A DNA stretch of 64,000 bases from Algoriphagus sp. NG3 (GCF_034119865.1 NZ_CP139421.1:5496501-5560500), one strand, 5' to 3'; positions 9,868 to 18,628 are shown, counted from the stretch's first letter. Program-made: numbers and translations. The notes: generated by a model not told the origin, from the sequence alone.

Positions 9868-10740
9868 ATGGCTAATCTTAAGGAAGTAAAGGAACGGATA
9901 ACCTCAGTAGTCTCTACACAGCAGATTACTAAGGCCATGAAAATGGTTTCCGCTGCCAAACTTAGAAGAGCACAGGACAAAATCGTGCAGATGCGTCCTT
10001 ACTCTCAGAAGTTGACCCAAATCCTGAATAACGTATCAGCTGCTTCTGAAGGAGCTGCAGATATTGTTTTTGCTGAAAAGCGTGAAGTCCAGAATGTATT
10101 GATCATTCCTGTGACTTCGGACAAAGGACTATGTGGTGCTTTCAATTCTAATATTATTAAGGCTGTAAACCTTGCCGCAGCTACCCATTTTGCAGGCAAA
10201 AATATCACCATACTTCCCATAGGGAAGAAGGCTTTTGAAGCATTCAAAAAGCGTGACTTTAAGATGGTTTCTGAATATTATCAATTATTCCTAGATCTTA
10301 ATTTTGATAATGCAAGAAGTGCTGCTGAATATGCGATGAACTCTTTTGTAGCTGGTGAATACGATCAGGTTGCTCTGGTATTCAATGAATTCAAAAACGT
10401 GGCTACTCAGGAAGTTAAAGTTGAGCAGTTTTTGCCAATGGCAAAGGAAGACTCTAAAGAGGAAAAGACTACTGAGACTGACTATATCCTTGAGCCTTCC
10501 CGTGCTTATATCATTGAAGAACTTGTGCCTACCTCTTTGAAAATCCAGTTTTATAAAGCAATTCTTGAAAGCAATGCTTCTGAGCACGGTGCCAGAATGA
10601 CTGCCATGGATAAGGCTACAGAGAATGCAGGTGAGTTACTGAAAGAGTTGAGATTGATGTACAATAGAACCCGTCAGGCTGCAATTACCAATGAAATTCT
10701 TGAAATTGTCTCCGGTGCCAACGCACTTGAGGGTAAGTAA
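9868..10740 (+). CDS. atpG: F0F1 ATP synthase subunit gamma
   Basis: Central rotor stalk subunit of 290 aa. The N-terminal helix MANLKEVKERITSV and the TKAMKMVSAAKLRRAQ block, together with the C-terminal helix ARMTAMDKATENA and RQAAITNEILEIVSGANAL, are classic for the family. It is the last gene of the cluster; atpD (beta) and atpC (epsilon) are not in the window, a split arrangement known in Bacteroidota. A terminator follows. Confidence 0.98.
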   Translation: MANLKEVKERITSVVSTQQITKAMKMVSAAKLRRAQDKIVQMRPYSQKLTQILNNVSAASEGAADIVFAEKREVQNVLIIPVTSDKGLCGAFNSNIIKAVNLAAATHFAGKNITILPIGKKAFEAFKKRDFKMVSEYYQLFLDLNFDNARSAAEYAMNSFVAGEYDQVALVFNEFKNVATQEVKVEQFLPMAKEDSKEEKTTETDYILEPSRAYIIEELVPTSLKIQFYKAILESNASEHGARMTAMDKATENAGELLKELRLMYNRTRQAAITNEILEIVSGANALEGK

Positions 10741-10761
10741 TAAACGATAGACCTACTTTCC

Positions 10762-10795
10762 AAAACCACAGCTCGCAAGGGTTGTGGTTTTTTTT
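10762..10795 (+). terminator. Intrinsic terminator of the atp operon
   Basis: AAAACCACAGC (10762-10772) pairs with GTTGTGGTTTT (10781-10791) around an 8-nt loop, and the run of T continues to 10795. It lies 22 nt after the atpG stop. Confidence 0.85.
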
Positions 10796-11173
10796 ATATT
10801 AACCACAGCGGGCACAAAGGCTAACGCAGAGCACAAATGAATGCTTTGCTATTCTAGAAGCTGGATTAATCTCGCTTTGTCTGGCTGAGTATTAAAAAAT
10901 ACCTTTTTGGTGATTGCAGGATCAATTCCCCCTTGATTTCATCAGTTCTTTTGGAATCGAAAATTCATTAAAGGGGGATGGGGGATTTTTAACTATTGCT
11001 AAAAAGCTTCATGTCCAAGTACATCAAAGAGGGAGGAAGCCCGCCTGGAACTGCCCAGCAAATTGATATAATGAAAGGCTAATGGAAGCAGATTGGGTTA
11101 GTGGGGTAGGAAGATGAATGTAATCTTCGATGTTTAATCAAGGTCTAGTACATACAAATTGAATGGTTTGCAG
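10796..11173. other. Non-coding gap with degenerate repeat
   Basis: No coding frame is convincing. The segment from 10801 reads AACCACAGCGGGCACAAAGG and continues with CGCAGAGCACAAA, a degenerate copy of an AACCACA/CGCAGAG-type dispersed repeat; a second copy lies at 21221. A further imperfect pairing of a CCCCC tract (about 10928) with GGGGG tracts (about 10973-10984) is visible. Confidence 0.5.
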
Positions 11174-12313
11174 TCAATAGGTGCTCTGAATCCATCTTTC
11201 GAAGAACACATCATAAACTTCATAATAGAGATTTCCTTTTGGATCATATTCCTTGAAAATCAATTCTTTTTCCAGTAAGGAATCAAGAGATTTGAATACC
11301 GTAGCCGAACTACCTAGACGATTCTTTAAGATAAAATCTTTAGATGTGGGAGCATACACAGTTCCTGTTTTAGCTATTGCTACCAGAAGCTTCCATTGCT
11401 GAGTTCTTAAAAGCGTTCTGTAATAGAGAAAAAAGGTTTCATTTTCATCTAAAATATGCTTAGCGCAGGATTGCCAATCTTCTTGCACATAGCTTTTCTT
11501 TTGGTGCTGAAAAAGTCTATTGCATAGGAGCTGAACATAATAAGTATAACACTTGGTCCAGCCAAGAATCTGTTCAGCTAGCTCTTCTGAAAGATCTTTT
11601 CCATGTTTACCAAAAGTTTTAATTATAAAATTTCTGTATTCACCTAGTTCGATTTTCTCAAGTTTGATTGGGCTGGCACTTTTATAAAATGGTCTGGATG
11701 GATCAGAAAACATTTCGGTTAAAATTGACTGCCTACTTCCTGAAAACAAAAAGCAAACATTTTGTAATTGTTGAATTGCTGATCTTAACCATGCGTCAGT
11801 ATTTTTCTCAGGGTATTCATGTATTTGTTGAAACTCATCAATGGCGATAACTGTGGGGTTTTCTAGTTGTGCCAAAAATACCAGAATATCCTTTGTTGGC
11901 TTTTCAGTCGCCGTGGTTTGAAAGCTTACCTGAGGAAGTCCGTTTAATTGGTCAAAGGAGATAATTGGCCTTAAACTCTTGATGAATTCCCAAACTTTCT
12001 TCCCGAGTGTGTCTGTTTCAGAAAAGTTTTGGAGCACCGCTCCTCCCAGCGCATTCAAAAACTGAAGCTCATTTTCTGTAGATAAGATGTCCAAGTAAAT
12101 AAACCTCCAATCTTTCGGGAGGAGTCCCTTGACATGAAGAATCAATGCAGTTTTGCCTAATCTCCGGTTTCCTATCAGTAAACAAGATTGCCCATTCGTC
12201 AACAATTGAGTTAGCTTTTTACTTTCTAGCTCTCTATTACAGAAATAGTTTGGTCCATAGTATCCAGTTGTAGGGAAGGGATTGAGAGGGAGTTGATATT
12301 TCATGCTTTCCAT
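11174..12313 (-). CDS. AAA family ATPase, archaeal-ATPase-like
   Basis: Protein of 379 aa. Walker A is GNRRLGKT (residues 48-55), Walker B is TVIAIDE (154-160), and LFSGSR about 30 residues later looks like a sensor strand. The C-terminal third (from about residue 290) resembles a winged helix (AKTGTVYAPTSKDFILKNRLG followed by LLEKELIFKEYD), as in stand-alone STAND/COG1672-type ATPases. The cellular role of this family in Bacteroidota is unclear; it is often found in repeat-rich accessory DNA, as here. The start at 12313 is followed by a second Met at codon 4. An iteron-like palindrome lies 28-52 nt upstream, suggesting autoregulation. Confidence 0.85.
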   Translation of the reverse strand: MESMKYQLPLNPFPTTGYYGPNYFCNRELESKKLTQLLTNGQSCLLIGNRRLGKTALILHVKGLLPKDWRFIYLDILSTENELQFLNALGGAVLQNFSETDTLGKKVWEFIKSLRPIISFDQLNGLPQVSFQTTATEKPTKDILVFLAQLENPTVIAIDEFQQIHEYPEKNTDAWLRSAIQQLQNVCFLFSGSRQSILTEMFSDPSRPFYKSASPIKLEKIELGEYRNFIIKTFGKHGKDLSEELAEQILGWTKCYTYYVQLLCNRLFQHQKKSYVQEDWQSCAKHILDENETFFLYYRTLLRTQQWKLLVAIAKTGTVYAPTSKDFILKNRLGSSATVFKSLDSLLEKELIFKEYDPKGNLYYEVYDVFFERWIQSTY

Positions 12314-12340
12314 GGTGTACTAAGCGTGTAATTCGCTAAA

Positions 12341-12365
12341 GGTAATTTACTAAAAGTAAATTACC
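12341..12365. promoter_or_regulatory. Palindrome/iteron cluster upstream of the AAA ATPase
   Basis: GGTAATTTAC (12341-12350) and GTAAATTACC (12356-12365) form a perfect 10-bp inverted repeat with a TAAAA spacer. Weaker copies flank it (GTAATTCGC at 12328 and GTGAATTTA at 12370), giving about 14-15 bp periodicity. It is likely an operator for the adjacent ATPase gene. Confidence 0.5.
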
Positions 12366-12465
12366 AAAAGTGAATTTAGATAATAAGTCGTGGGAATACG
12401 TTCAAGTATGTTTGGTTTTAGCTGATTGCGTAGCGTTCAAAACTTTTATAGTTCGACCATCTGCG

Positions 12466-12675
12466 GGGTTGTTGGATTCGCTTTGGGAACCCGTTTAGCA
12501 TGGGTACCACCCATAACTATTCATGGTTTGACCCCGTTCGGGGTGAAGAATTTATAATGAGCAAATAGCTTTACGGTAAATATTTACCGACCACAAAGTG
12601 GTCAAACTATGTGTAGCCCGTATGAAAAGCGGGGGAAAGGAATGTTGATGGGAAATGGCAACCCCAGAAGGGTTG
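12466..12675. repeat. Palindrome-rich repeat island
   Basis: The gap between the ATPase and the next gene holds a series of short hairpins: TGGGT-ACC-ACCCA (12501-12513), ACCCCG-TT-CGGGGT (12531-12544), the perfect palindrome GGTAAATATTTACC (12575-12588), GACCAC-AAA-GTGGTC (12589-12603) and CAACCC-CAGAA-GGGTTG (12659-12675). None is followed by a T-tract. The pattern matches REP-like repeat clusters of Bacteroidota; no open frame is convincing. Confidence 0.6.
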
Positions 12676-12766
12676 AACTACGATGGCGATTATTTAGTTC
12701 TATTCAATCCCGCACCTGGTGAGTGGGCATCATTTATTTTTTCTAACTCAGTGATTGCTAGTGCCA

Positions 12767-13357
12767 TTATTTCATGCATCTCTTTCGAATAGAGTTCAAT
12801 TTTATCTGAAATTTTAATAATGCTAATAAGTTAAGTTTTTTAAGGCCTGAAGTGGGTTTGAAGTGATTATGTGTAAAGGCTTGGCGTAATAGACGGACTT
12901 CTCCAAACAAATCAGATTTTAAACTATTTTTCTCGATGTCAATTTCCGATGCAATTTTTTCTCTATAATTATCTTCCCATAATTGAAATAAGGCTGATAA
13001 AAATACGCCTGCTAAGTGATTATAATATTGACCATTTTTCTTAGCTCTTTCTTCAAATTCATGTTTTGAAATTTTTAAATCGGTATAATCTTCACCAGAA
13101 TTAATTCCCATAAATCGGAATACTAAGTCGTTTACATTAGAATTAATTTTTAAACCATCCTCAAACCCTCCATACACAAATGAAATCCCATTGTCTGCTA
13201 TAACATATGAAGCAAACAAGTCAGTCAATTCTTGCTTAAATTCTGTAATTGATTTTAACATGTTTATAATATCTATTTCCTTCATCACCTGATTTGCCTT
13301 TACCAATGCTAATGCTTTGAGGATCTTTTGGTAGTAGAGAAAGACTATAAATTCCAC
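12767..13357 (-). CDS. HEPN-like hypothetical protein, probably frameshifted at 3' end
   Basis: Protein of 196 aa of unknown function. The segment EVRLLRQAFTHNH (about residues 153-165) resembles the R-x(4-6)-H motif of HEPN-type helical proteins linked to phage defence and toxin systems, but similarity is weak. The last 25 residues look abnormal. The -1 frame from about 12830 encodes LISIIKISDKIELYSKEMHE and continues 28 residues to a stop at 12690, which reads as a natural continuation. A one-base deletion (real or a sequencing error) near 12828-12832 is the simplest explanation. Alternative starts are at 13285 and 13261. No partner gene is evident besides the AAA ATPase across the repeat island. 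Confidence 0.55.
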   Translation of the reverse strand: MEFIVFLYYQKILKALALVKANQVMKEIDIINMLKSITEFKQELTDLFASYVIADNGISFVYGGFEDGLKINSNVNDLVFRFMGINSGEDYTDLKISKHEFEERAKKNGQYYNHLAGVFLSALFQLWEDNYREKIASEIDIEKNSLKSDLFGEVRLLRQAFTHNHFKPTSGLKKLNLLALLKFQIKLNSIRKRCMK

Positions 13358-13376
13358 CCAGCGTCTTAAACAAACT

Positions 13377-13453
13377 CCTCCAGATTTCGAAAATCTGGAG
13401 GGGTTGTTGCTAAACTAAGAGATTGCTTCGTCGTTCCTCCTCGCAACGACGAG
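13377..13453. repeat. Hairpin plus REP-like repeat
   Basis: CCTCCAGATTT-CGA-AAATCTGGAGG (13377-13401) is a perfect 11-bp stem. It is followed at 13420-13453 by GATTGCTTCGTCGTTCCTCC and then TCGCAACGACG, a version of the widespread intergenic repeat of the GCGAAGCAATC/CGTCATTGCGAG type. Both lie between two minus-strand genes. Confidence 0.55.
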
Positions 13454-13458
13454 AATTT

Positions 13459-14097
13459 CTACAGCCTAATCGCCCTTGCGATCACACTAGCCATGATTCC
13501 TAATCCTTCGGTATTCGGATGTACCCCATCAGGAAGCAATTCAGTTTTATTCATTAGCGGAGTGTAGAGATCAATCAGTTCGGAACCTGAATCTCTGGCG
13601 ATATCCACGATCATCATGCGCTGCTCATTGTTCATCACTTCAGGAGTGATTCCGAAGTTCTCACGGGTTACCGGCACGGGCATGATTACATAAACTTTGC
13701 CGTCGGCAGGCATAGTCTTCTTAAACTCGGCGATCATATCCAGGTAATCCTGTCTGAATTCCGAGGCATACTGCCAGTTCTGGGGCTTGGAGTCATTTGT
13801 GCCTAGCATAATTACCAGGATGTCCGCATTGAAATCCTTCACTTGCTGAAACTGCGGCTCGTTCCAATATGGGTAATCCCCTTTGCGGAGAAGTGTTCTT
13901 CCACTTACGCCGAAATTTGCCACTTCATAAGCATCACCAAGTATTGCCTGCATCTGCAGCGGGTAACTGTCCGGATTATCTCTTCCTGGCCCTTGGGTAA
14001 TGCTGTTGCCCACGCAGGCGATTTTGATGGGTTCTTGCGCAAAAGATACATTGGCAAAAGCCAAAAGAGCTACTAAAAGTAAATTCAGTTTTTTCAT
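13459..14097 (-). CDS. GDSL/SGNH-family esterase, exported
   Basis: Exported hydrolase of 212 aa. A signal peptide (residues 1-20, ending SFA) precedes block I CVGNSITQG with the nucleophile serine, a block II-like glycine (NFGVSGR), block III GTND, and block V DGVHPN with the catalytic Asp and His. This is the SGNH layout of sialate O-acetylesterase-like or lysophospholipase-like enzymes; the substrate is probably an acyl or acetyl ester on a carbohydrate, but it cannot be read from sequence. Confidence 0.88.
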   Translation of the reverse strand: MKKLNLLLVALLAFANVSFAQEPIKIACVGNSITQGPGRDNPDSYPLQMQAILGDAYEVANFGVSGRTLLRKGDYPYWNEPQFQQVKDFNADILVIMLGTNDSKPQNWQYASEFRQDYLDMIAEFKKTMPADGKVYVIMPVPVTRENFGITPEVMNNEQRMMIVDIARDSGSELIDLYTPLMNKTELLPDGVHPNTEGLGIMASVIARAIRL

Positions 14098-14292
14098 GTG
14101 TTTAGGTTTATGGGGTTGAGAATTGACTGGTAAAATAGGGATTATCTCTGAGCATTTGCCTGAAAGATAAATGCAATTATTTGTGATGAACCTAATTATC
14201 TGTTAACTATTAATAAAATTTGGCAATGTGCTTTTCTAACATTATGGAGTTAAAAGCATTTTAAGATTTGGCAAACTCTCAAATTAAAGCGA

Positions 14293-14320
14293 CTTCGGTC
14301 TTCCGTCATCGGTCTTCCAG
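14293..14320. repeat. Short CGGTCTTCC direct repeat
   Basis: CGGTCTTCC occurs twice with a GTCAT spacer, a simple low-copy repeat in the gap between divergent genes. The rest of 14098-14389 shows nothing I can name. Confidence 0.4.
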
Positions 14321-14389
14321 CCGGTAAATCAAAAAAACTATACCTAATGGCATAATTGCCTATATTCATATTCCCCCTATCTTTAATCC

Positions 14390-15229
14390 GTGCAGTTTCT
14401 CTTTAAAATCTATCAACGGATTACTTGGCTTTCCCTCGACGTAGTGCTGGGAGCTATGGCTGGAATGCTATTTTTTGCAAGAGCACTGAGGGTAGAGTTG
14501 GACTGGCAGGCATATGCGCTGCTGGGCATGGCAGTTTGGTGTATTTATACCGCTGATCATCTGATGGACGCAAGAAAATTGGCCGTAGATCACCCCCAAG
14601 ACAGGCATCATTTTCACCTGATTTACCAGAAACCTTTGCTGGGCATGCTCGGAGTTGTTGGATGTTTGGGATTGGTTTGGGCGGTACAATTCTTCGGGTT
14701 TTCACAGGAGTTGTTTTTCGGAGCTGGGCTTGGGCTGGTGATTTTGGGGATTATGCTGGCCGTTCGGAAATTGGCAGCAAAGAAGGTGAGACTAAAAGAA
14801 CTCAGTTCGGCAATATTCTATGTGATCGGGATTTCTTGGCTTCCCTGGTATGAGACACCAGAAATAGATTATCCCTGGACAGCATTTGGGCTGACGCTTC
14901 TATACATGGGATTGGCTTACCTGAATCTGATCATGCTTTCCAGTTTGGATAAGGACACCGACAGTCAATCAGGCTTCTCATCCATCGCCACACATTTAAC
15001 TCAGGAAAAACTTAATCCGAAGATCCATCAGCTTGCCATCGGCTTAATTCTAGTTGCCTTAATCGGACTGCTGCTTGTGAATTCTCTATATAGGATCTTC
15101 CCGAGTTTACTCTTGCTTATGTTGCTTGTTCACTACTTGAGCTTTTTCAAATCTGGCTCAAGCCATGAACAAATCAGAATGCGAATGGAAATCACATTTC
15201 TGATTCCTGCGATTTTACTGATTCTTTAG
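14390..15229 (+). CDS. UbiA-like polytopic membrane protein
   Basis: Integral membrane protein of 279 aa with about eight hydrophobic helices. An acidic motif in the second helix region (YTADHLMDARK) and a second one (SSLDKDTDSQ, residues 182-191) resemble the two Asp-rich motifs of UbiA prenyltransferases, but neither matches the canonical form exactly, so the activity is uncertain. It begins with GTG; no ATG is available nearby that keeps the first helix. Its TAG stop overlaps the stop of the convergent acyl-CoA dehydrogenase by 4 nt. Confidence 0.7.
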   Translation: MQFLFKIYQRITWLSLDVVLGAMAGMLFFARALRVELDWQAYALLGMAVWCIYTADHLMDARKLAVDHPQDRHHFHLIYQKPLLGMLGVVGCLGLVWAVQFFGFSQELFFGAGLGLVILGIMLAVRKLAAKKVRLKELSSAIFYVIGISWLPWYETPEIDYPWTAFGLTLLYMGLAYLNLIMLSSLDKDTDSQSGFSSIATHLTQEKLNPKIHQLAIGLILVALIGLLLVNSLYRIFPSLLLLMLLVHYLSFFKSGSSHEQIRMRMEITFLIPAILLIL

Positions 15230-16584
15230 ACGAATGCACTGTGACCGGTGATAGCGCGACCTACTATCAGGGAGTTGATTTCCTTGGTGCCCTCGTAACT
15301 GTAAACTGCCTCTGCATCTGCCACAAACCGGGCGATATCATGACGCAGCAAAATACCATTTCCTCCAAAGAGCTCACGGGAATGATCCACGATCGAGCGC
15401 ATTCTTAGCGTGCAAAATACTTTAGCCAATGATGCATGCTCATCTTTCAGTATGTCATCGTCCTGCATTTCCGAAAGTCTAAATACCATCGTCTGCATTG
15501 CGGTCAGATCGCCGAGCATAGTCACCAAAAGATCCTGTACCAGTTGGAAGGATGCGATAGGTCTGCCGAATTGCTTGCGCTCATTGGTGTAAGCCAAAGC
15601 CAGCTCATATGCCCCTCTGGAACAGCCTACTGCTTGCCAAGCGACACCAGCTCGGGTCATGCGTAGTACTTTCGAAGTGTCCCGGAAGGAGTTTGCTTCT
15701 TGCAGTCTGTCTGATTCCGGCACTTCACAATTCGTCAGGGTGATCAAGGCATTCTGCACTATTCTAAGCGCCATTTTATCCTCAAGTTTCTCTGCTTTGA
15801 ACCCGGGATTTTCCTTTCGCACGATAAAACCTTTCACCTGCTGATCGTCCAGATCTCTTGCCCAGATAATCGTCATGTCTGAAAACGTAGCATTTCCGAT
15901 CCATTTTTTCTGCCCATTGAGAACCCAGGCATCACCTTCTCTTTTGCAAGTCGTGGTCAGTCCGCCGGCTACACCGGATCCCACTTCAGGTTCGGTCAAG
16001 CCAAAAGCACCGATTTTCTCCAGTTTTTGCATGGAAGGAAGCCATTCCAGTTTTTGGGCTTCAGATCCACAGAGGTAAACAGAGCCCATCGCCAGTCCAC
16101 TTTGAACGCCGAAAAAAGTAGAGACTGAAGTGTCTATTCTTGCCATTTCCATGGCTACAAAACCTTCCAGCAATGCCGAGTGTCCTGGACAGCCGTAGCC
16201 CTGATAGGTCAGCCCGGCAATGTCCAATTCGGCCATTTTCGGTATGATCTGCATGGGGAATTCTCCTCTGTTCCAGTAATCATTCGCAATAGGTTTGATC
16301 TCCCGCTCCATAAACTCCCGTACGCGAAGTTGGATCTCCCGCTCATGATGGGGAAGGGTTTTGCCTAGTTCATAGAAATCCCCGTTGATAGGAGGGATCA
16401 CTTTGGGTTTACTCCCGCCTTTCATCATACCCATCATTTTCGAGAGGTCTTCCTCGCTCATTTGAGATACCAAGCCAACCATCTTGGAAAGATCTACTTT
16501 TTGGGAAAGCTTAGAGATTTGCTCGAGATCCACACTGGACAAAAGTTGACGGAGTCCGCCGATGGTTTTAAATAGATTCTTCAT
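15226..16584 (-). CDS. Acyl-CoA dehydrogenase family protein (glutaryl-CoA dehydrogenase-like)
   Basis: FAD-dependent acyl-CoA dehydrogenase of 452 aa. The N-terminal helical domain starts near residue 70. The FAD/substrate block reads GAFGLTEPEVGSG, followed by NGQKKWIGNA. The C-terminal domain has RKQFGRPIASFQ and ends with SYEGTKEINSLIVGRAITG, in which the Glu matches the catalytic base position of glutaryl-CoA dehydrogenases. The likely role is oxidation of short or branched acyl-CoA in amino-acid or fatty-acid breakdown. Residues 1-65 are an unusual extension rich in Met, Ser and Lys (SKMVGLVSQMSEEDLSKMM). Confidence 0.9.
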   Translation of the reverse strand: MKNLFKTIGGLRQLLSSVDLEQISKLSQKVDLSKMVGLVSQMSEEDLSKMMGMMKGGSKPKVIPPINGDFYELGKTLPHHEREIQLRVREFMEREIKPIANDYWNRGEFPMQIIPKMAELDIAGLTYQGYGCPGHSALLEGFVAMEMARIDTSVSTFFGVQSGLAMGSVYLCGSEAQKLEWLPSMQKLEKIGAFGLTEPEVGSGVAGGLTTTCKREGDAWVLNGQKKWIGNATFSDMTIIWARDLDDQQVKGFIVRKENPGFKAEKLEDKMALRIVQNALITLTNCEVPESDRLQEANSFRDTSKVLRMTRAGVAWQAVGCSRGAYELALAYTNERKQFGRPIASFQLVQDLLVTMLGDLTAMQTMVFRLSEMQDDDILKDEHASLAKVFCTLRMRSIVDHSRELFGGNGILLRHDIARFVADAEAVYSYEGTKEINSLIVGRAITGHSAFV

Positions 16585-16624
16585 AAAAAGGGTATTTTGG
16601 GAATTAGTTCATTCCTTTAAACTA

Positions 16625-17218
16625 GTGAAAGATCAGTATAGTTTACTTGCTCCCTGGTATTCTTCTTTGGTAAAGTTCATTTTTGGCATAAAGCTGAAGG
16701 AGGCTAAGCTATGCTTTCTGGAAAATACGAAGTCAAAACGCATCTTGATTATCGGGGGAGGAGATGGGTTGGATTACGCTGAAGTTGCTTCTGATATTTC
16801 CGGGGAATATTGGGAATTGTCAAGCAGCATGCTGAAGAAAGCAAAGGTAAATCTCCAGTTGAGCCAGCTGGATTTCCATCTAGGCACTTTCGAGGCAGGG
16901 AAAAAGTTTGATGAAGTCTGGCTGCATTTTGTGCTGGATACCCTACCTGATGAGACAATTGAGGCACTTTTAGAAGAAATCAAGCATGCGCTAAAAGTTG
17001 GTGGTAGGATAGTACTTGCAGATTTTTTTCATCCTAAAAGTTTTAGACGTCGGTTCTTAACTAGGGCGATGATCACTTTTTTTCGGGTAGTTGCTGGTCA
17101 TCATCGCAAGGATCTTCCTCAATATGCGGGGTTTTTCTCCAAGAAGGGTTTTTCGAAAAAAGATGAGCGGACTTTTATGGAAGGCTGGGTGAAAGCCCAG
17201 GTTTGGAGATCAGAGTGA
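16625..17218 (+). CDS. Class I SAM-dependent methyltransferase
   Basis: Rossmann-fold methyltransferase of 197 aa. Motif I is ILIIGGGDGLDY, an acidic strand end follows (EYWELS), then FDEVWLHFVLDTLPDE and GGRIVLADFFHP at motifs IV and VI. I prefer the GTG at 16625 (MKDQYSLLAPWY) because an ATG at 16562 would overlap the divergent acyl-CoA dehydrogenase start by 23 nt and add residues unlike the family. Substrate unknown; ubiE-like or small-molecule methylation is plausible. Confidence 0.8.
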   Translation: MKDQYSLLAPWYSSLVKFIFGIKLKEAKLCFLENTKSKRILIIGGGDGLDYAEVASDISGEYWELSSSMLKKAKVNLQLSQLDFHLGTFEAGKKFDEVWLHFVLDTLPDETIEALLEEIKHALKVGGRIVLADFFHPKSFRRRFLTRAMITFFRVVAGHHRKDLPQYAGFFSKKGFSKKDERTFMEGWVKAQVWRSE

Positions 17219-18100
17219 ATTACTCTCTAGTTTGTTTCTGAATTGCTCGGGTGTATCTCCTGTCTTCTTCTTGAAAAGTCTGCTGAAATAGGATGCATCC
17301 TCAAATTCCAGCTCGTAGGCAATTTCAGAAATATTGAGTTCAGAATGGATCAAGAGCCGCTGGGCTTCCAAAATCACTCGGTCTAGAATAAGCTGGGAGC
17401 TGGTTTTGGAGACAGTGTGTTTACTGATTGTGTTGAGTTGCTTCATACTGATGTTCATCTGATCCGCATAGAAGCTCACCTCCCGATGTTTTTTGAAGTG
17501 TGTGTCGATCAGCAGTTCGAGTTCCTGAAATTGATTGTGGCTCAACTTTTCTCTTTTGGAAAAGGAAGTTTTGCTACTCTTGAATCTGTAAAAAAATATG
17601 AGAAGTACATCAATGAAATTTCTCAATACATCTTTTGTGAATAAGGTCGGGGTACTGTTTTCCTTTTTAATTTTCTCCATAAAGGAAATGATTTCTTTGG
17701 CTTCTGGTGAGCAAATTTCCATTCTTGGGAATTCCAAAATTGAGTTGAAAAGGGAATATTCGTTCAGTCTTTTCCTGGAAAATGTAGCTGTATAGAAGTC
17801 AGCACTGAAAAAAAGGATGTGCCCATCCGAATCCGTCGATAGCTTCCAGGAATGAACTTGTCCCGGACTGAGGAAAAACACAGATCCAGACCCTACTTCA
17901 TAGGTTTTGAAATCTATAGTGTGACTTCCTTTGCCTTGAGTAAACACTACAATGATGTAAAAATCATGCTTGTGTGGTCTCTGGATAAACTTATGTGTAG
18001 CTAGGTGATCTTTCAGCCCGGCATAATAAAAATGAGAGGAGTCCAGCGTGTCTGGGGTAAAGTCAGGGATATGAAATATTGGAAGAGGACTGCTCGGCAT
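17210..18100 (-). CDS. AraC family transcriptional regulator
   Basis: Regulator of 296 aa. The N-terminal cupin sensor domain includes FYIIVVFTQGKGSHTIDF and FLSPGQVHSWKL. The C-terminal double helix-turn-helix (about residues 190-290) includes SISEIAYELEF-like sequence LNISEIAYELEFEDASYFSRLFKKKTGDTPEQFR, summarised here by its conserved core SYFSRLFKK. It overlaps the convergent methyltransferase gene by 9 nt. Ligand and targets are unknown; the adjacent DUF983 and ceramidase-like genes are on the same strand but lie upstream of it. Confidence 0.92.
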   Translation of the reverse strand: MPSSPLPIFHIPDFTPDTLDSSHFYYAGLKDHLATHKFIQRPHKHDFYIIVVFTQGKGSHTIDFKTYEVGSGSVFFLSPGQVHSWKLSTDSDGHILFFSADFYTATFSRKRLNEYSLFNSILEFPRMEICSPEAKEIISFMEKIKKENSTPTLFTKDVLRNFIDVLLIFFYRFKSSKTSFSKREKLSHNQFQELELLIDTHFKKHREVSFYADQMNISMKQLNTISKHTVSKTSSQLILDRVILEAQRLLIHSELNISEIAYELEFEDASYFSRLFKKKTGDTPEQFRNKLESNSL

Positions 18101-18162
18101 AATTGGGATATCTTCGAAATGCTGGATATCCCAAATATACTTACTTCAGCGGAAGCTTAGAA

Positions 18163-18546
18163 TCAAGAAGTACCGGGAAAGTCTTCACCACGGTACTTTA
18201 CAAAAATGGAAATCCAGATTGATCTGCTGACTCTATATATAAAGGGCAAAAAAATCAATACGGTGAGCCCGAGGAGGGAAAGTAGAAGACTAAGTGAATA
18301 ATCTGGCTTGATTATGGATAATGCCACCCATGCCGTAATGAACAGTGCCGTATTAATTGCATAACTGATGAACATGGCTCCGAAGTAGTAGCCAGGCTCT
18401 GGCTCAAAAGGCTGTCCGCAATTAGAACAGGATTTGTTCATCACAGAAAATTTTGAGGTCAGCAATTTTCCCCGCAAAAACATATCGCCTTTATGGCAGC
18501 GAGGGCACTTGCATTGATAGATACTTTTCAGAGTGGAGATTCTCAT
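18163..18546 (-). CDS. DUF983 family membrane protein
   Basis: Protein of 127 aa. Two CxxC pairs (CPRCHKGDMF near residue 14, and CSNCGQPF near residue 39) form a zinc-ribbon-like knuckle, followed by PGYYFGAMFISYA and two transmembrane helices, the standard DUF983 pattern. I chose the Met at 18546 (MRISTLKSIYQ), because the longer frame from 18591 adds 15 residues without family character. Function unknown; often near heme-copper oxidase genes elsewhere, but not here. Confidence 0.82.
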   Translation of the reverse strand: MRISTLKSIYQCKCPRCHKGDMFLRGKLLTSKFSVMNKSCSNCGQPFEPEPGYYFGAMFISYAINTALFITAWVALSIIKPDYSLSLLLSLLGLTVLIFLPFIYRVSRSIWISIFVKYRGEDFPGTS

Positions 18547-18628
18547 AGCCTTTAAGTTTTGACAAAAGTATGAGGTTGAAATTTGATTCAACTGGATAAA
18601 AACTACCTATGTGAGGACTTTTCGGACG

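Noticed and set aside
12589..12603. GACCAC-AAA-GTGGTC as a terminator
   Set aside because: No T-tract on either strand; treated as part of the repeat island.
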